Shown here: one piece after another, positions 42,169 to 50,438 of the stretch | How positions within the stretch are numbered: position 1 is the stretch's first letter | Layout of the letters: every line of letters begins with the position of its first letter | NCBI RefSeq assembly: GCF_001429625.1 | Contig: NZ_LMSU01000006.1 | Location: 71,187 to 135,186, forward strand | Direction of reading: 5' to 3' | Origin: Nocardioides sp. Soil805 | Lineage (GTDB): Bacteria; Actinomycetota; Actinomycetes; Propionibacteriales; Nocardioidaceae | DNA length: 64,000 nt | Position numbers and translations under genes: made by a program | Notes under the pieces: generated by a model | Seen by the model: only the letters and a program-made list of their open reading frames with translations | The model's database searches: none | Told to the model about the DNA's origin: nothing

Positions 42169-43191
42169 ATGAAGACGATCGGGTTCCTCAACTTCGGCCA
42201 CTGGACCGACTCGCCCCAGTCGGCGGTCCGCAGCGCCTCCGACACCCTGCTGCAGTCGATCGAGCTGGCCGTCGCCGCCGAGGAGCTCGGGGTCGACGGC
42301 GCCTACTACCGCGTGCACCACTTCGCGAACCAGCTGGCGTCGCCGTTCCCGCTGCTGGCCGCCGTCGGCGCCCGCACCAGCCGGATCGAGATCGGCACCG
42401 GGGTCATCGACATGCGCTACGAGAACCCCCTCTACATGGCCGAGGACGCCGGCTCCGCCGACCTGATCTCCGGCGAGCGGCTGCAGCTGGGCATCAGCCG
42501 GGGATCACCGGAGCAGGTGATCGAGGGCTGGCGCTACTTCGGCTACGCGCCGGCGGACGGCGAGGACCAGGCAGACATGGCGCGTCGCCACACCGAGGTC
42601 TTCCTCGAGGTGCTGGGCGGTCGGGGGTTCGCCGAGCCCAACCCGCGCCCGATGTTCCCCAACCCACCCGGGCTGCTGCGGCCCGAGCCGCACTCGCCCG
42701 GGCTCCGCGACCGCATCTGGTGGGGCGCGGCGTCGGACGCGACCGCACGATGGGCGGCGGAGAAGGGCATGCACATGATGAGCTCGACGCTCAAGGCGGA
42801 CGAGACCGGCGAGCCCTTCCACGTCCAGCAGCGCAGGCAGATCGAGGTCTTCCGCGACGCCTGGCGCGAGGCCGGGCACCCGGGGGAGCCGCGCGTCTCG
42901 GTGAGCCGGTCCATCATGCCGATCACGACCGACCTCGACCGGATGTACTTCGGCCACGAGGGCCGCAGCTCCGACCAGTTCGGCCAGATCGAGGCCAACC
43001 TGCGCGCGGTCTTCGGCAAGACGTACGCCGCCGAGCCGGACGTGCTGGTCGAGGAGCTGGCCGAGGACGAGGCCGTCGCCGCGGCCGACACGCTGCTGCT
43101 GACCGTCCCCAACCAGCTCGGCGTCGACTACAACGCGCACCTGCTGGAGTCGCTGCTCACCGACGTGGCCCCCGGGCTCGGCTGGCGCTGA
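42169..43191 (+). CDS. LLM-class (luciferase-like) flavin-dependent oxidoreductase
   Basis: This 340-residue TIM-barrel monooxygenase-type protein shows ELGVDGAYYRVHHFANQLASP near residues 43-62 and IEIGTGVIDMRYENP, LISGERLQLGISRGSPEQ and LVEELAEDEAVAAADTLLLTVPN later. The FMN or F420 cofactor cannot be decided by eye. The unusual N-terminus (MKTIGFLNFGHW) is that of a subgroup often annotated only as LLM class. It stands alone. Confidence 0.88.
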   Translation: MKTIGFLNFGHWTDSPQSAVRSASDTLLQSIELAVAAEELGVDGAYYRVHHFANQLASPFPLLAAVGARTSRIEIGTGVIDMRYENPLYMAEDAGSADLISGERLQLGISRGSPEQVIEGWRYFGYAPADGEDQADMARRHTEVFLEVLGGRGFAEPNPRPMFPNPPGLLRPEPHSPGLRDRIWWGAASDATARWAAEKGMHMMSSTLKADETGEPFHVQQRRQIEVFRDAWREAGHPGEPRVSVSRSIMPITTDLDRMYFGHEGRSSDQFGQIEANLRAVFGKTYAAEPDVLVEELAEDEAVAAADTLLLTVPNQLGVDYNAHLLESLLTDVAPGLGWR

Positions 43192-43218
43192 CCCGGCGTA
43201 CGACGCCTCAGGCCTGCC

Positions 43219-43440
43219 TCAGGACTGGCGACGTCCCAGCACGAGGTAGGCCAGCGGTCCGAACGGCTGCACCGACAGGGCGGGGGCCCACAGCGCCTTG
43301 GGGCCGCGGACCTCGTCGGCGGGGCGCTGCCGCAGGTCGCGCAGGCAGTAGGCCGTCAGGGCGACCTCGACGATGCCGGAGACGATGATGACCTTCTGCT
43401 GGGTGGGGCTCAGGTCGGCCCACTTCTTCTTCTGCGCCAT
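43219..43440 (-). CDS. PLDc_N-like small membrane protein
   Basis: This 73-residue protein begins MAQKKKWADLSPTQQK, has one hydrophobic segment (KVIIVSGIVEVALTAYCL) and a second weaker one near PFGPLAYLVLGRR. DLRQRPADEVRGPKALW matches the 'phospholipase D nuclease N-terminal' domain found alone in many actinobacterial small membrane proteins. It has no catalytic function by itself. It may be an anchor or toxin-immunity-type remnant, but that is only speculation. TAGGTT upstream indicates a leaderless mRNA. Confidence 0.75.
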   Translation of the reverse strand: MAQKKKWADLSPTQQKVIIVSGIVEVALTAYCLRDLRQRPADEVRGPKALWAPALSVQPFGPLAYLVLGRRQS

Positions 43441-43446
43441 GGTCCG

Positions 43447-43452
43447 AACCTA
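43447..43452 (-). promoter_or_regulatory. -10 hexamer for the leaderless PLDc_N-like gene
   Basis: TAGGTT on the minus strand lies 6 nt before the ATG at 43440. Confidence 0.55.
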
Positions 43453-43487
43453 GCGCGAGGCCGGAGGGGCGTGGCGCTGCACGACCG

Positions 43488-44555
43488 TCAGGACGCGAGC
43501 GCGCGGTCGAGGAAGCCCACCACCCGCCGCTCCCACTCCTCGGGAGAGGTCGAGAGGCCCTCGGTGTGCCCGGCGCCGGGCACCGTCCAGGTCGAGACGT
43601 CGCCCGCCGAGCCGGCGAGACGGTCGGCGGCGAGCCCCTCGTCCGGCATGTCCCCGCCGGTGACGAACAGGAACTCCGTGGGGTCGGGCCTGCTCCGCGC
43701 GGCGGCGACCGAGCGACCCAGCGCGTCCGGCTCCGGGGCGGCGCTCAGCAGGTCGACCAGCCCGTAGGTCACCCGGTCGACGCCCTGCTGCAGGCGCCCG
43801 CGGACGCCGTACGCCGCGAGGTAGCCCTTGTCGTCGTCCGTCCTGGCGGTCGCGCCCTCGGCCACCACGGCCGCGACCCGATCGTCGGCGCCTGCGGCTC
43901 CGATGGCCTCCTCGCCACCCATGGACAGCCCGACGAGCCCGACCCGGTCGGGTGACACGTCCGCCTGCCCGACGAGGAAGTCCACGGCCCCGGCGGCGTC
44001 GGACTCGCCGTACCACCCGAAGTCCATCCCTCGCCCGTTGCTCTCGCCGTGCCCCCGCGCGTCGTACAGCAGGACGCCGTACCCGTGGGCCGCGAGCACG
44101 GCCGCGTGGTCCAGCACGGAGGACCGGGTCGAGCCTGCCCCGTGCAGGAGGGCCACGGCGGCGCCGTTGAGCGACGGGACGTACCAGCCGGCCAGCCGCA
44201 CGCCGTCGCTGCTGGGAAAGGTCACGACGCGGAAGGGGAGCCCGACGTCCGAGGGGGTGCGGGCGCCGAGGGCCGGTCGGGGCGGGTAGGAACCGGCGAC
44301 GGCCTGGCCGAGGGTCCACACCGTCAGGTACGTGGCCACGAGCATCAGGGGCACGACCAGGAGCGACCGCCGCCGACCGGCGCGGGCGAGGAGCCGGACG
44401 GCTGACCACACCGCGACCGCGAGGCCGGCGGCCAGCACGAGGAGTCCCAGCACACCGGGAACCGTCAGCCCCTCGACGGCCACATGGCGAGGGCCGATCC
44501 CGGTGCCGACCGCCAAGGCCACCAGTCCGGCCGCGAACCCGAGCAGCGCCCGCAC
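43488..44555 (-). CDS. Membrane-anchored alpha/beta hydrolase
   Basis: This 355-residue protein has three N-terminal transmembrane helices (within residues 1-90) and then an alpha/beta hydrolase domain. The nucleophile elbow is GLSMGGEEA, an oxyanion HGAGSTRSSVLDHA segment precedes it, and GAGHTEG carries the catalytic histidine. The aspartate is probably in TGGDMPDEG. GTG 44555 is the first conventional start in frame; it lies inside the stop-to-start gap of the DUF4389 gene, and the two read as one operon. Substrate unknown; the catalytic face may point to either side of the membrane. Confidence 0.82.
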   Translation of the reverse strand: MRALLGFAAGLVALAVGTGIGPRHVAVEGLTVPGVLGLLVLAAGLAVAVWSAVRLLARAGRRRSLLVVPLMLVATYLTVWTLGQAVAGSYPPRPALGARTPSDVGLPFRVVTFPSSDGVRLAGWYVPSLNGAAVALLHGAGSTRSSVLDHAAVLAAHGYGVLLYDARGHGESNGRGMDFGWYGESDAAGAVDFLVGQADVSPDRVGLVGLSMGGEEAIGAAGADDRVAAVVAEGATARTDDDKGYLAAYGVRGRLQQGVDRVTYGLVDLLSAAPEPDALGRSVAAARSRPDPTEFLFVTGGDMPDEGLAADRLAGSAGDVSTWTVPGAGHTEGLSTSPEEWERRVVGFLDRALAS

Positions 44556-44575
44556 CCAGTGGGCCCGGACGATCC

Positions 44576-46117
44576 TCAGGCCGACGCCTGCGGCGCGGGA
44601 CCGCGGCGGCGCACGGCGAGCCACAGGACCAGCCCGGACAGGGGCAGCAGGAGCGCCCCGGTGATGAGGAGCCCGTCCGCCACGTCGTCCAGGACCGGCA
44701 CCTCGGCGCCGACGGCGACGCGCGAGCGGACGGGGGCGGTGCCGTCGGCGTTCATCACGACGACCGTCCAGTCGCCGTCCACGGGCTCCCAGGTCAGCGC
44801 CTGGGGTCCGGGCCCCGTCGCCGAGGCCACCCAGAAGCTCTCGTCGCCGGGAGGCCGGACGGGGGTCGGGCCGTCGACGTACGCCGTCTCGGGGTCGCCG
44901 CCGGTGCCCGACGCGTCGAGGACGGTCGAGTGCGCGACGCCGCGGAACCAGTCGTCGGCGGCGGTGGTCGGGGCGATGCCCACGAAGACGTCGGACGTCC
45001 CCTGGGAGGTGGCGAGCACGCGGACGGTGCCCAGCCAGCGGCTGGCCAGGTCGAGGTCGACCGAGCCGTCGTCGAGGTGGATGGTGCGCGAGGTGACCGC
45101 CAGCCCGGGGGACTCGAAGGTCGACGAGTCGCTCATCAGGTAGCCGTTGTCGTCGCGCAGCACGCTGTCGCCGATCCGCAGGGCCGCGCCACCGGCCAGC
45201 AGGCCCAGGGCGGTCAGCGCCATCAGGGAGCCCAGGACCACCGCGAGGACCCGGCCGGCGCCCCACCGCTGCGCCGGCGGCCCGATGTCGTGGCGAGCCG
45301 TCGGCGGCGGACCCTGGGTGGGCGGCTGCCCGGCGAAGGGCTGCTGAGCGGGCGGCACCGCCGGCACGTGGCCGGGGGGAAGTGTGACGGCGGTGCCGGT
45401 CGAGGGGGCTGCGGGAGCCGGTGCTGCGGGAGCGGGTGGCGCGTCGAGCGCCAGGACGCCGGTGCCCGGGTCGTCACCGCCCATGTCGAGGCGGAACGGC
45501 GGGTAGGCGTCGGTCATCAGCCCGGCGTACGCCGCCACGCGCAGCACCCAGCGGTTGAGCCCCAGGACCAGGTCGAAGATGCTGCGCGGGTAGCGCCCGG
45601 TGAACAGGAGCAGCACGCCGGCGATGAGCACGAGCAGCCCGATCAGGCCGCCGTTCCAGCCCTGCGAGACGTCGTCGGAGGCGGCGTACGCCCCACCCCC
45701 GAGGAAGAGTCCGAGCACGACGTAGTGCGGGATGGCCAGCAGCCACCACTTCACGAGCACGAGGCCACGGGACAGGTGCTCGGGATACGCGATCTCCAGG
45801 TGGGCAGGGAAGTCGGGACGCTCGTCGAGGCTGAAGGGCGGGTAGTGGTCGGTGCCCAGCCCGCCGTAGGTGTAGTAGGACACCCGCCAGCTCCAGCGCA
45901 GCACCCCGACGTTGAAGTCGAAGATCGAGCGGGGGTAGCGACCGGTCACCAGGATCGCGAAGAACGCGACCACGGAGAGCACCACGAAGGCGAGCCACAG
46001 CAGCGCGAGCACCAGGAAGTGCGGGATCGCGAGGAACCACTTGACCAGCCACAGCCAACGGCTCAGGTGCTCGTCGAGGTGGGCGTCGACGCGGACGGGG
46101 TAGGTGGTCGAGCTCAT
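44576..46117 (-). CDS. DUF4389 membrane protein with two tandem domains
   Basis: This 513-residue protein starts MSSTTYPVRVDAHLDEHLSRW behind GGAGG. Two DUF4389 repeats each carry SRWLWLVKWFLAIPH-like or RGLVLVKWWLLAIPH segments and the matching TGRYPRSIFDF / TGRYPRSIFDL turn. A Pro/Ala-rich linker follows (about residues 230-290), then a further transmembrane helix, a beta-rich external region of about 170 residues and a last helix near the C-terminus. The function is unknown. It shares a divergent promoter region with a P-type ATPase. Confidence 0.85.
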   Translation of the reverse strand: MSSTTYPVRVDAHLDEHLSRWLWLVKWFLAIPHFLVLALLWLAFVVLSVVAFFAILVTGRYPRSIFDFNVGVLRWSWRVSYYTYGGLGTDHYPPFSLDERPDFPAHLEIAYPEHLSRGLVLVKWWLLAIPHYVVLGLFLGGGAYAASDDVSQGWNGGLIGLLVLIAGVLLLFTGRYPRSIFDLVLGLNRWVLRVAAYAGLMTDAYPPFRLDMGGDDPGTGVLALDAPPAPAAPAPAAPSTGTAVTLPPGHVPAVPPAQQPFAGQPPTQGPPPTARHDIGPPAQRWGAGRVLAVVLGSLMALTALGLLAGGAALRIGDSVLRDDNGYLMSDSSTFESPGLAVTSRTIHLDDGSVDLDLASRWLGTVRVLATSQGTSDVFVGIAPTTAADDWFRGVAHSTVLDASGTGGDPETAYVDGPTPVRPPGDESFWVASATGPGPQALTWEPVDGDWTVVVMNADGTAPVRSRVAVGAEVPVLDDVADGLLITGALLLPLSGLVLWLAVRRRGPAPQASA

Positions 46118-46189
46118 GAGCGGCCTCCGGGTGGATGGGCGTGCAGGCTTCTCCATCACCACCGTGCGCCAGGCACGTCGTGGCCGTCA

Positions 46190-46203
46190 GGGCACAAGGT
46201 CAC
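46190..46203 (+). promoter_or_regulatory. Weaker DosR/DevR-like box between the DUF4389 and P-type ATPase genes
   Basis: GGGCACAAGGTCAC keeps the GGG, central AA and GG.C positions of the boxes at 32724, 38103 and 50295 but differs at two of the shared positions. It stands about 95 bp before the ATPase start. The rest of 46118-46292 is plain promoter DNA with two good ribosome-binding sites. Confidence 0.35.
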
Positions 46204-46292
46204 CCGTGCGGGGGGCACCTGCCCCTGCCTGTGCCTGCCGGTGGCTGGTTGCGTGGTGGTGGACGGCGGAACCGCTGCGCCGGGGAGGCGAC

Positions 46293-48887
46293 ATGGGGCA
46301 GGCAGCACGCTCCGGCCGCTCCGAGGGCCTCGTCGTGACAGGCCTCTCCTCCCGGGAAGCGGCGCTGCGGCGCGACCGCGACGGCCCCAACACGGTGCCG
46401 CCGCCGCGGCGTACGCCGGCGTGGAGGCTGCTGGTCGCTCAGCTGACCCACTTCTTCGCCGGCATGCTCTGGATCGCCTCCCTCATGGCGCTGCTCTCCG
46501 GCACGACGTCGCTCGCGGTCGCCATCGCGGTGATCGTCCTGCTCAACGGGGTCTTCGCCTTCCTGCAGGAGCACAAGGCCGACCGTGCCGCCGCGGAGCT
46601 CACCGCGATGATGCCGGCGGCCGCCCGGGTGCGCAGGGACGGACAGGTGCGCAGCGTCGCCGTCGCGGACCTCGTGGTCGGCGACCTCGTGCTCGTCGAG
46701 GCCGGTGACCGCATCGCCGCCGACCTGCAGGTCGAGGAGGCCCACGAGCTCACGGTCGACGAGTCGATGATGACGGGGGAGAGCGTGCCGCTCGAGCGGG
46801 CGGCCGGGTCGGCGGTCTTCGCCGGGACGTTCGCCGTGCAGGGGGACGCGACCGGCACCGTCACCGCGATCGGCGCGGCCACCCGCCTGGCCGGGATCGC
46901 CGCCCTCACGAACGAGGCCGAGCGCCCGACGAGCCCGCTCGCCGTCCAGCTGCACCGGCTCGTGCTCGTGGTCGCCGGCATCGCCGTGACCGTGGGACTG
47001 CTGCTGGCGGGGGTGTCGGTGTCCCTGGGCACCGGGGTGGGTGCTGCCCTGCTCCTCGGCGTGGGGGTCATGGTCGCCCTGGTGCCCGAGGGGCTGCTGC
47101 CGACCGTGACGCTGTCGCTGGCCCGCGGTGCCCAGCGGATGGCGGCGCAGGACGCGCTCGTCCGGCGCCTCGACGCGGTCGAGACGCTCGGCGCGACGAC
47201 CTTCATCTGCACCGACAAGACCGGCACCCTGACCCGCAACGAGATGGCGGTGGTGGAGGGGTGGACCCCGGCCGGCCTCTTCATCGTCAGCGGCACCGGC
47301 TACCGGCCGGACCGGAGGGTCACCGCGACCCCGGCGGTGCACGCGCTGCTGCGTGAGGCGGCGACGGGCTTCCTCGCGTGCGTGACCGGCGGGGCCGTGC
47401 TGCGCGACGAGGAGTGGGTCGCCGACGGCGATCCCATGGACGCCGCGCTGGACGCGTTCGGACGCGCCCTCGGCAGTGCCCCCGAGGACCGGGTCGCCCC
47501 GTCCGTGCGGCTCCCGTTCACCTCCGTCGCGATGTCGAGCGCGGCCGTGGTCGACGGGACGGCGTACGTGATGGGAGCCCCCGAGGTGCTGCTGCGCCGC
47601 GGCGAGGGCACCACGCCCGACCGGCACGAGTGGACGGTGCTGGCCGACCTGTCCGCACGGGGACGTCGGGTCGTGGCCGTGGCCCGCGCGCACGCCGACC
47701 CCGGGTCGAGCGAGGAGTCGTTGGCGGCGGCGTGCACCGGCGGGCTCGAGCTGCTCGCCCTGGTCGGCATCGAGGACCCGCCCCGTGCCGAGGTGGCCGA
47801 CGCGGTCGCGCTGTGCCGCACGGCCGGTGTCCGCGTCGCCATGATCACGGGGGACAGCGCGGCCACGGCCGCGGCGATCGCCGCCGAGGTGGGCCTGCTC
47901 GCCCCGGGCGGCACCGTGATCGAGGGCGCCGACCTGCCCGCGGCCGACCGCGACGTGGCCGACCTGCTCGACCGTCCGGAGGGCGCCGTCGTGGCGCGGG
48001 TCAGCCCGGCGGACAAGCTGCGCATCGCCCGGGCCCTGCGCACCCATGGCCACGTGGTCGCGATGACCGGCGACGGAGTCAACGACGCCGCCGCCCTGCG
48101 CGAGGCCGACGTCGGGGTGGCGATGGGTCGCTCGGGCAGCGACGTGGCGCGCGCCGCCGCCGACCTGGTGCTGCTGGACGACAGCTTCGCGACCATCCCC
48201 CAGGCGATCCAGCTCGGCCGCGGGACGTTCGCCAACATCCGCCGCTTCCTCACCTTCCACCTGACCGACAACGTCGCCGAGCTGGTCCCCTTCGTGGCCT
48301 GGGCGCTGACCGGCAGCAACATCCCGCTCGCCATCGGCGTGCTCCAGGTGCTGGCGCTCGACATCGGCACCGACATGCTCCCCGCGCTCGCGCTGGGCGC
48401 CGAGCCCGCCAACGAGCGGACGATGGACGGCCCCCGTCGTACGACGCAGGTCGTCGACGGACCCCTGCTCCGCCGCGCGCTGCTGGTGCTGGGACCCGTC
48501 GAGGCACTGCTCTCGATGGGCGCCTTCCTGGCGGTCCTGACGCGGGGCGGGTGGTCGTACGGCGAGGACGCGCCGGACGTCCTGCTCGCCACCGCGTCCG
48601 GGTCGGCCTTCGCCGTGATCGCCGTCGCGCAGGTGGCCAACGCCTTCGTGTGCCGCAGCGAGACGCGACCGGCGTGGCTCGTCGACCCCCGCCGCAACCC
48701 GTTCGTGCTGGCGGCGGTCGCGGTCGAGCTGGTCCTCCTGGTCCTCTTCCTGGCCGTGCCCTGGCTCACCGAGCAGCTCGGTGGCTCGTGGCCCTCTCCG
48801 CTGGGGTGGGCGGCCTGCGCGGTCGCGGTCGTGGTCCTGCCGGTGGTCGACGCGGTCCACAAGGCCGTACGGCGGGCCCGCCGCTGA
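46293..48887 (+). CDS. Cation-transporting P-type ATPase (P2-type)
   Basis: This 864-residue ATPase has the actuator motif DESMMTGESVPLE, TM4 PEGLLPTVTLSLA, the phosphorylation motif CTDKTGTLT (Asp308) and the hinge TGDGVNDAAALREA. TM5-TM6 reads NVAELVPF and then LALDIGTDMLPALALG, closest in form to Na/K- and Ca-type (P2) pumps and unlike heavy-metal P1B pumps, which have CPC. No N-terminal metal-binding domain is present. The ion is undecided. GGGGAGG precedes ATG 46293. Mycobacterial CtpF, a P2-type pump, belongs to the DosR regulon, which fits the weak box upstream. Confidence 0.92.
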   Translation: MGQAARSGRSEGLVVTGLSSREAALRRDRDGPNTVPPPRRTPAWRLLVAQLTHFFAGMLWIASLMALLSGTTSLAVAIAVIVLLNGVFAFLQEHKADRAAAELTAMMPAAARVRRDGQVRSVAVADLVVGDLVLVEAGDRIAADLQVEEAHELTVDESMMTGESVPLERAAGSAVFAGTFAVQGDATGTVTAIGAATRLAGIAALTNEAERPTSPLAVQLHRLVLVVAGIAVTVGLLLAGVSVSLGTGVGAALLLGVGVMVALVPEGLLPTVTLSLARGAQRMAAQDALVRRLDAVETLGATTFICTDKTGTLTRNEMAVVEGWTPAGLFIVSGTGYRPDRRVTATPAVHALLREAATGFLACVTGGAVLRDEEWVADGDPMDAALDAFGRALGSAPEDRVAPSVRLPFTSVAMSSAAVVDGTAYVMGAPEVLLRRGEGTTPDRHEWTVLADLSARGRRVVAVARAHADPGSSEESLAAACTGGLELLALVGIEDPPRAEVADAVALCRTAGVRVAMITGDSAATAAAIAAEVGLLAPGGTVIEGADLPAADRDVADLLDRPEGAVVARVSPADKLRIARALRTHGHVVAMTGDGVNDAAALREADVGVAMGRSGSDVARAAADLVLLDDSFATIPQAIQLGRGTFANIRRFLTFHLTDNVAELVPFVAWALTGSNIPLAIGVLQVLALDIGTDMLPALALGAEPANERTMDGPRRTTQVVDGPLLRRALLVLGPVEALLSMGAFLAVLTRGGWSYGEDAPDVLLATASGSAFAVIAVAQVANAFVCRSETRPAWLVDPRRNPFVLAAVAVELVLLVLFLAVPWLTEQLGGSWPSPLGWAACAVAVVVLPVVDAVHKAVRRARR

Positions 48888-48918
48888 CCCCCGCGCGACC
48901 CGTCGGGACACTGGGGAC

Positions 48919-49509
48919 ATGGACTCCCGTCGTACCGTCCTCCGCTCCGACGACCCGGACGTGAACGTCTACCGACTGCTGACCGCCCTGGTGGTGCCGC
49001 GGCCGATCGCGTGGGTGTCCACCCTGTCCGCCGAGGGCATCGGCAACCTCGCACCGCACTCGTTCTTCACGGTCTCGTGCGCCAACCCGCCGATCGTGCA
49101 GTTCACCTCGGTGGGCGACAAGGACACCCTCGCCAACGTCCGGGCGACGGGGGAGTTCGTGGTCAACGTGGCCTCGCGCCCGCTGATGGACCTCGTCAAC
49201 GCCTCGTCGGCCGGCTTCGACCCCGACGTCGACGAGGCGGGAGCCCTCGACATCGAGACCGAGCCGAGCCTGCTCGTCGCGCCGCCCCGGGTCGTCGCCT
49301 CGCCCGCCTCGCTCGAGTGCACCCTGCACTCGACCGTCGAGCTGGGGGACTCCACCCTGGTGCTCGGCAACGTCGTGGCCACGACCGTGCGCACGGACGC
49401 ACTGGTGGACGGCCACCCGGCGATGGAGCACCTCCAGCCGGTCTCCCGGCTCGGCCGTGACGAGTGGGGGCTCCCTCCCGAGGTCGTGCGACTCACGCGC
49501 CCCCGCTGA
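48919..49509 (+). CDS. Flavin reductase family / FMN-binding split-barrel protein
   Basis: This 196-residue protein shows the flavin-reductase core RLLTALVVPRPIAWVSTLS, GIGNLAPHSFFTVSCANPP (about residues 40-58), KDTLANVRATGEFVVNVA and ECTLHSTVELGDSTLVLGNVV. Such proteins bind FMN and reduce it for a partner oxygenase, or serve as small stand-alone reductases. No partner is adjacent. It starts 31 bp after the ATPase gene and may be cotranscribed with it. Confidence 0.88.
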   Translation: MDSRRTVLRSDDPDVNVYRLLTALVVPRPIAWVSTLSAEGIGNLAPHSFFTVSCANPPIVQFTSVGDKDTLANVRATGEFVVNVASRPLMDLVNASSAGFDPDVDEAGALDIETEPSLLVAPPRVVASPASLECTLHSTVELGDSTLVLGNVVATTVRTDALVDGHPAMEHLQPVSRLGRDEWGLPPEVVRLTRPR

Positions 49510-49570
49510 GCGGGCGCCGGGGACCTTGCCGGTCGCGCCACCGCCGCCCGGCCTACGGCCTGAGGGGTCG

Positions 49571-50239
49571 TCAGCCCCGGCCCTCCGCCCGCGTCCGCAC
49601 GCCGCGGAGCATGTCGCGGGCCATGACGAAGTCGGCGGGGACGACCAGGAACCGTCCGCCGAGGGTCATCCACCAGGGACTGGTCACCCAGCGCGACCGG
49701 AAGTGGAACCGCGTGCGCCGTCCCCCGTCCTTGGGGCGCACCACGAACGCCCACGTCCAGTCGAGCCTGGCCCGGTCCCGCATGTTCCGGGGCAGGTGGC
49801 TGGTGGAGCGGAGGACCAGGGCGGTCCCCGGCTCCAGCGCCTCCACGGTGAACCCGCAGCCGGTCCCGGGCGGCCCGTCGGGGATGAAGGTCCCGACCGA
49901 CACGTCCTGGAGCGCGGGGTCGATCCGGTCCGCGCTCGGTCCGTTGGCCGGGAACAGGAGCACGTCCACCCAGCGAGCGCTGTACCAGCCGGCGCGGCCC
50001 CAGCCCATCTGCAGCAGCCACGGCCAGACGGCGGACGGGGGAGCGTCGATGGTGATGGCGTGGTCGGTCTGGACGCACGGGTCGAGGACGACCTCGTCGC
50101 CGGGCAGCCACGCACGTCGCTCGGCCAGGGTCGAGCCGTAGGTGCGCCCGAGGTGCACGAGGGCGGCCTCCGTGGCGACCGCCGCGCCGGCGGCCACCCA
50201 CACGAGGCGCCGACGCCCCGCCGTACCCGTCTCCGACAT
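49571..50239 (-). CDS. SRPBCC-fold membrane-associated protein
   Basis: This 222-residue protein starts MSETGTAGRRR with one N-terminal hydrophobic segment (LVWVAAGAAVATEAALVHLG), then a START/SRPBCC fold: HAITIDAPPSAVWPWLLQMGWGRAGWYSARW in its first part, then DGPPGTGCGFTVEALEPGTALVLRS. GTG 50248, behind GGAGAGGG, is a possible longer start adding three residues. Its role is unknown; ligand binding is suggested by the fold. It is divergent from ackA and shares its upstream region. Confidence 0.75.
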   Translation of the reverse strand: MSETGTAGRRRLVWVAAGAAVATEAALVHLGRTYGSTLAERRAWLPGDEVVLDPCVQTDHAITIDAPPSAVWPWLLQMGWGRAGWYSARWVDVLLFPANGPSADRIDPALQDVSVGTFIPDGPPGTGCGFTVEALEPGTALVLRSTSHLPRNMRDRARLDWTWAFVVRPKDGGRRTRFHFRSRWVTSPWWMTLGGRFLVVPADFVMARDMLRGVRTRAEGRG

Positions 50240-50294
50240 CGCGACCACCAGACCCTCTCCGCCCCAGCACATCGCGTGCGTCCCGCTCCCGTCA

Positions 50295-50308
50295 GGGCCC
50301 AAGGTCCC
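50295..50308. promoter_or_regulatory. DosR/DevR-like box in the ackA / SRPBCC divergent region
   Basis: GGGCCCAAGGTCCC matches the DosR core at 11 of 14 positions and is almost palindromic around AA. It stands about 130 bp before ackA and 55 bp before the SRPBCC start, so it may act on either. A TACGTT hexamer at 50378-50383 is a candidate ackA -10 element. Confidence 0.5.
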
Positions 50309-50438
50309 CGGGGGGGCGGACCTCCGCACCGGCGGCGGGGCAGGGCGCTGCGCGTCGCCATCGGCGCGCGGTGTCGGTACGTTGGCGGTGCCCGTCGCGC
50401 GGCAGCGCCCCGGGCCACCGAGACGAGGGGAGCCCCGC

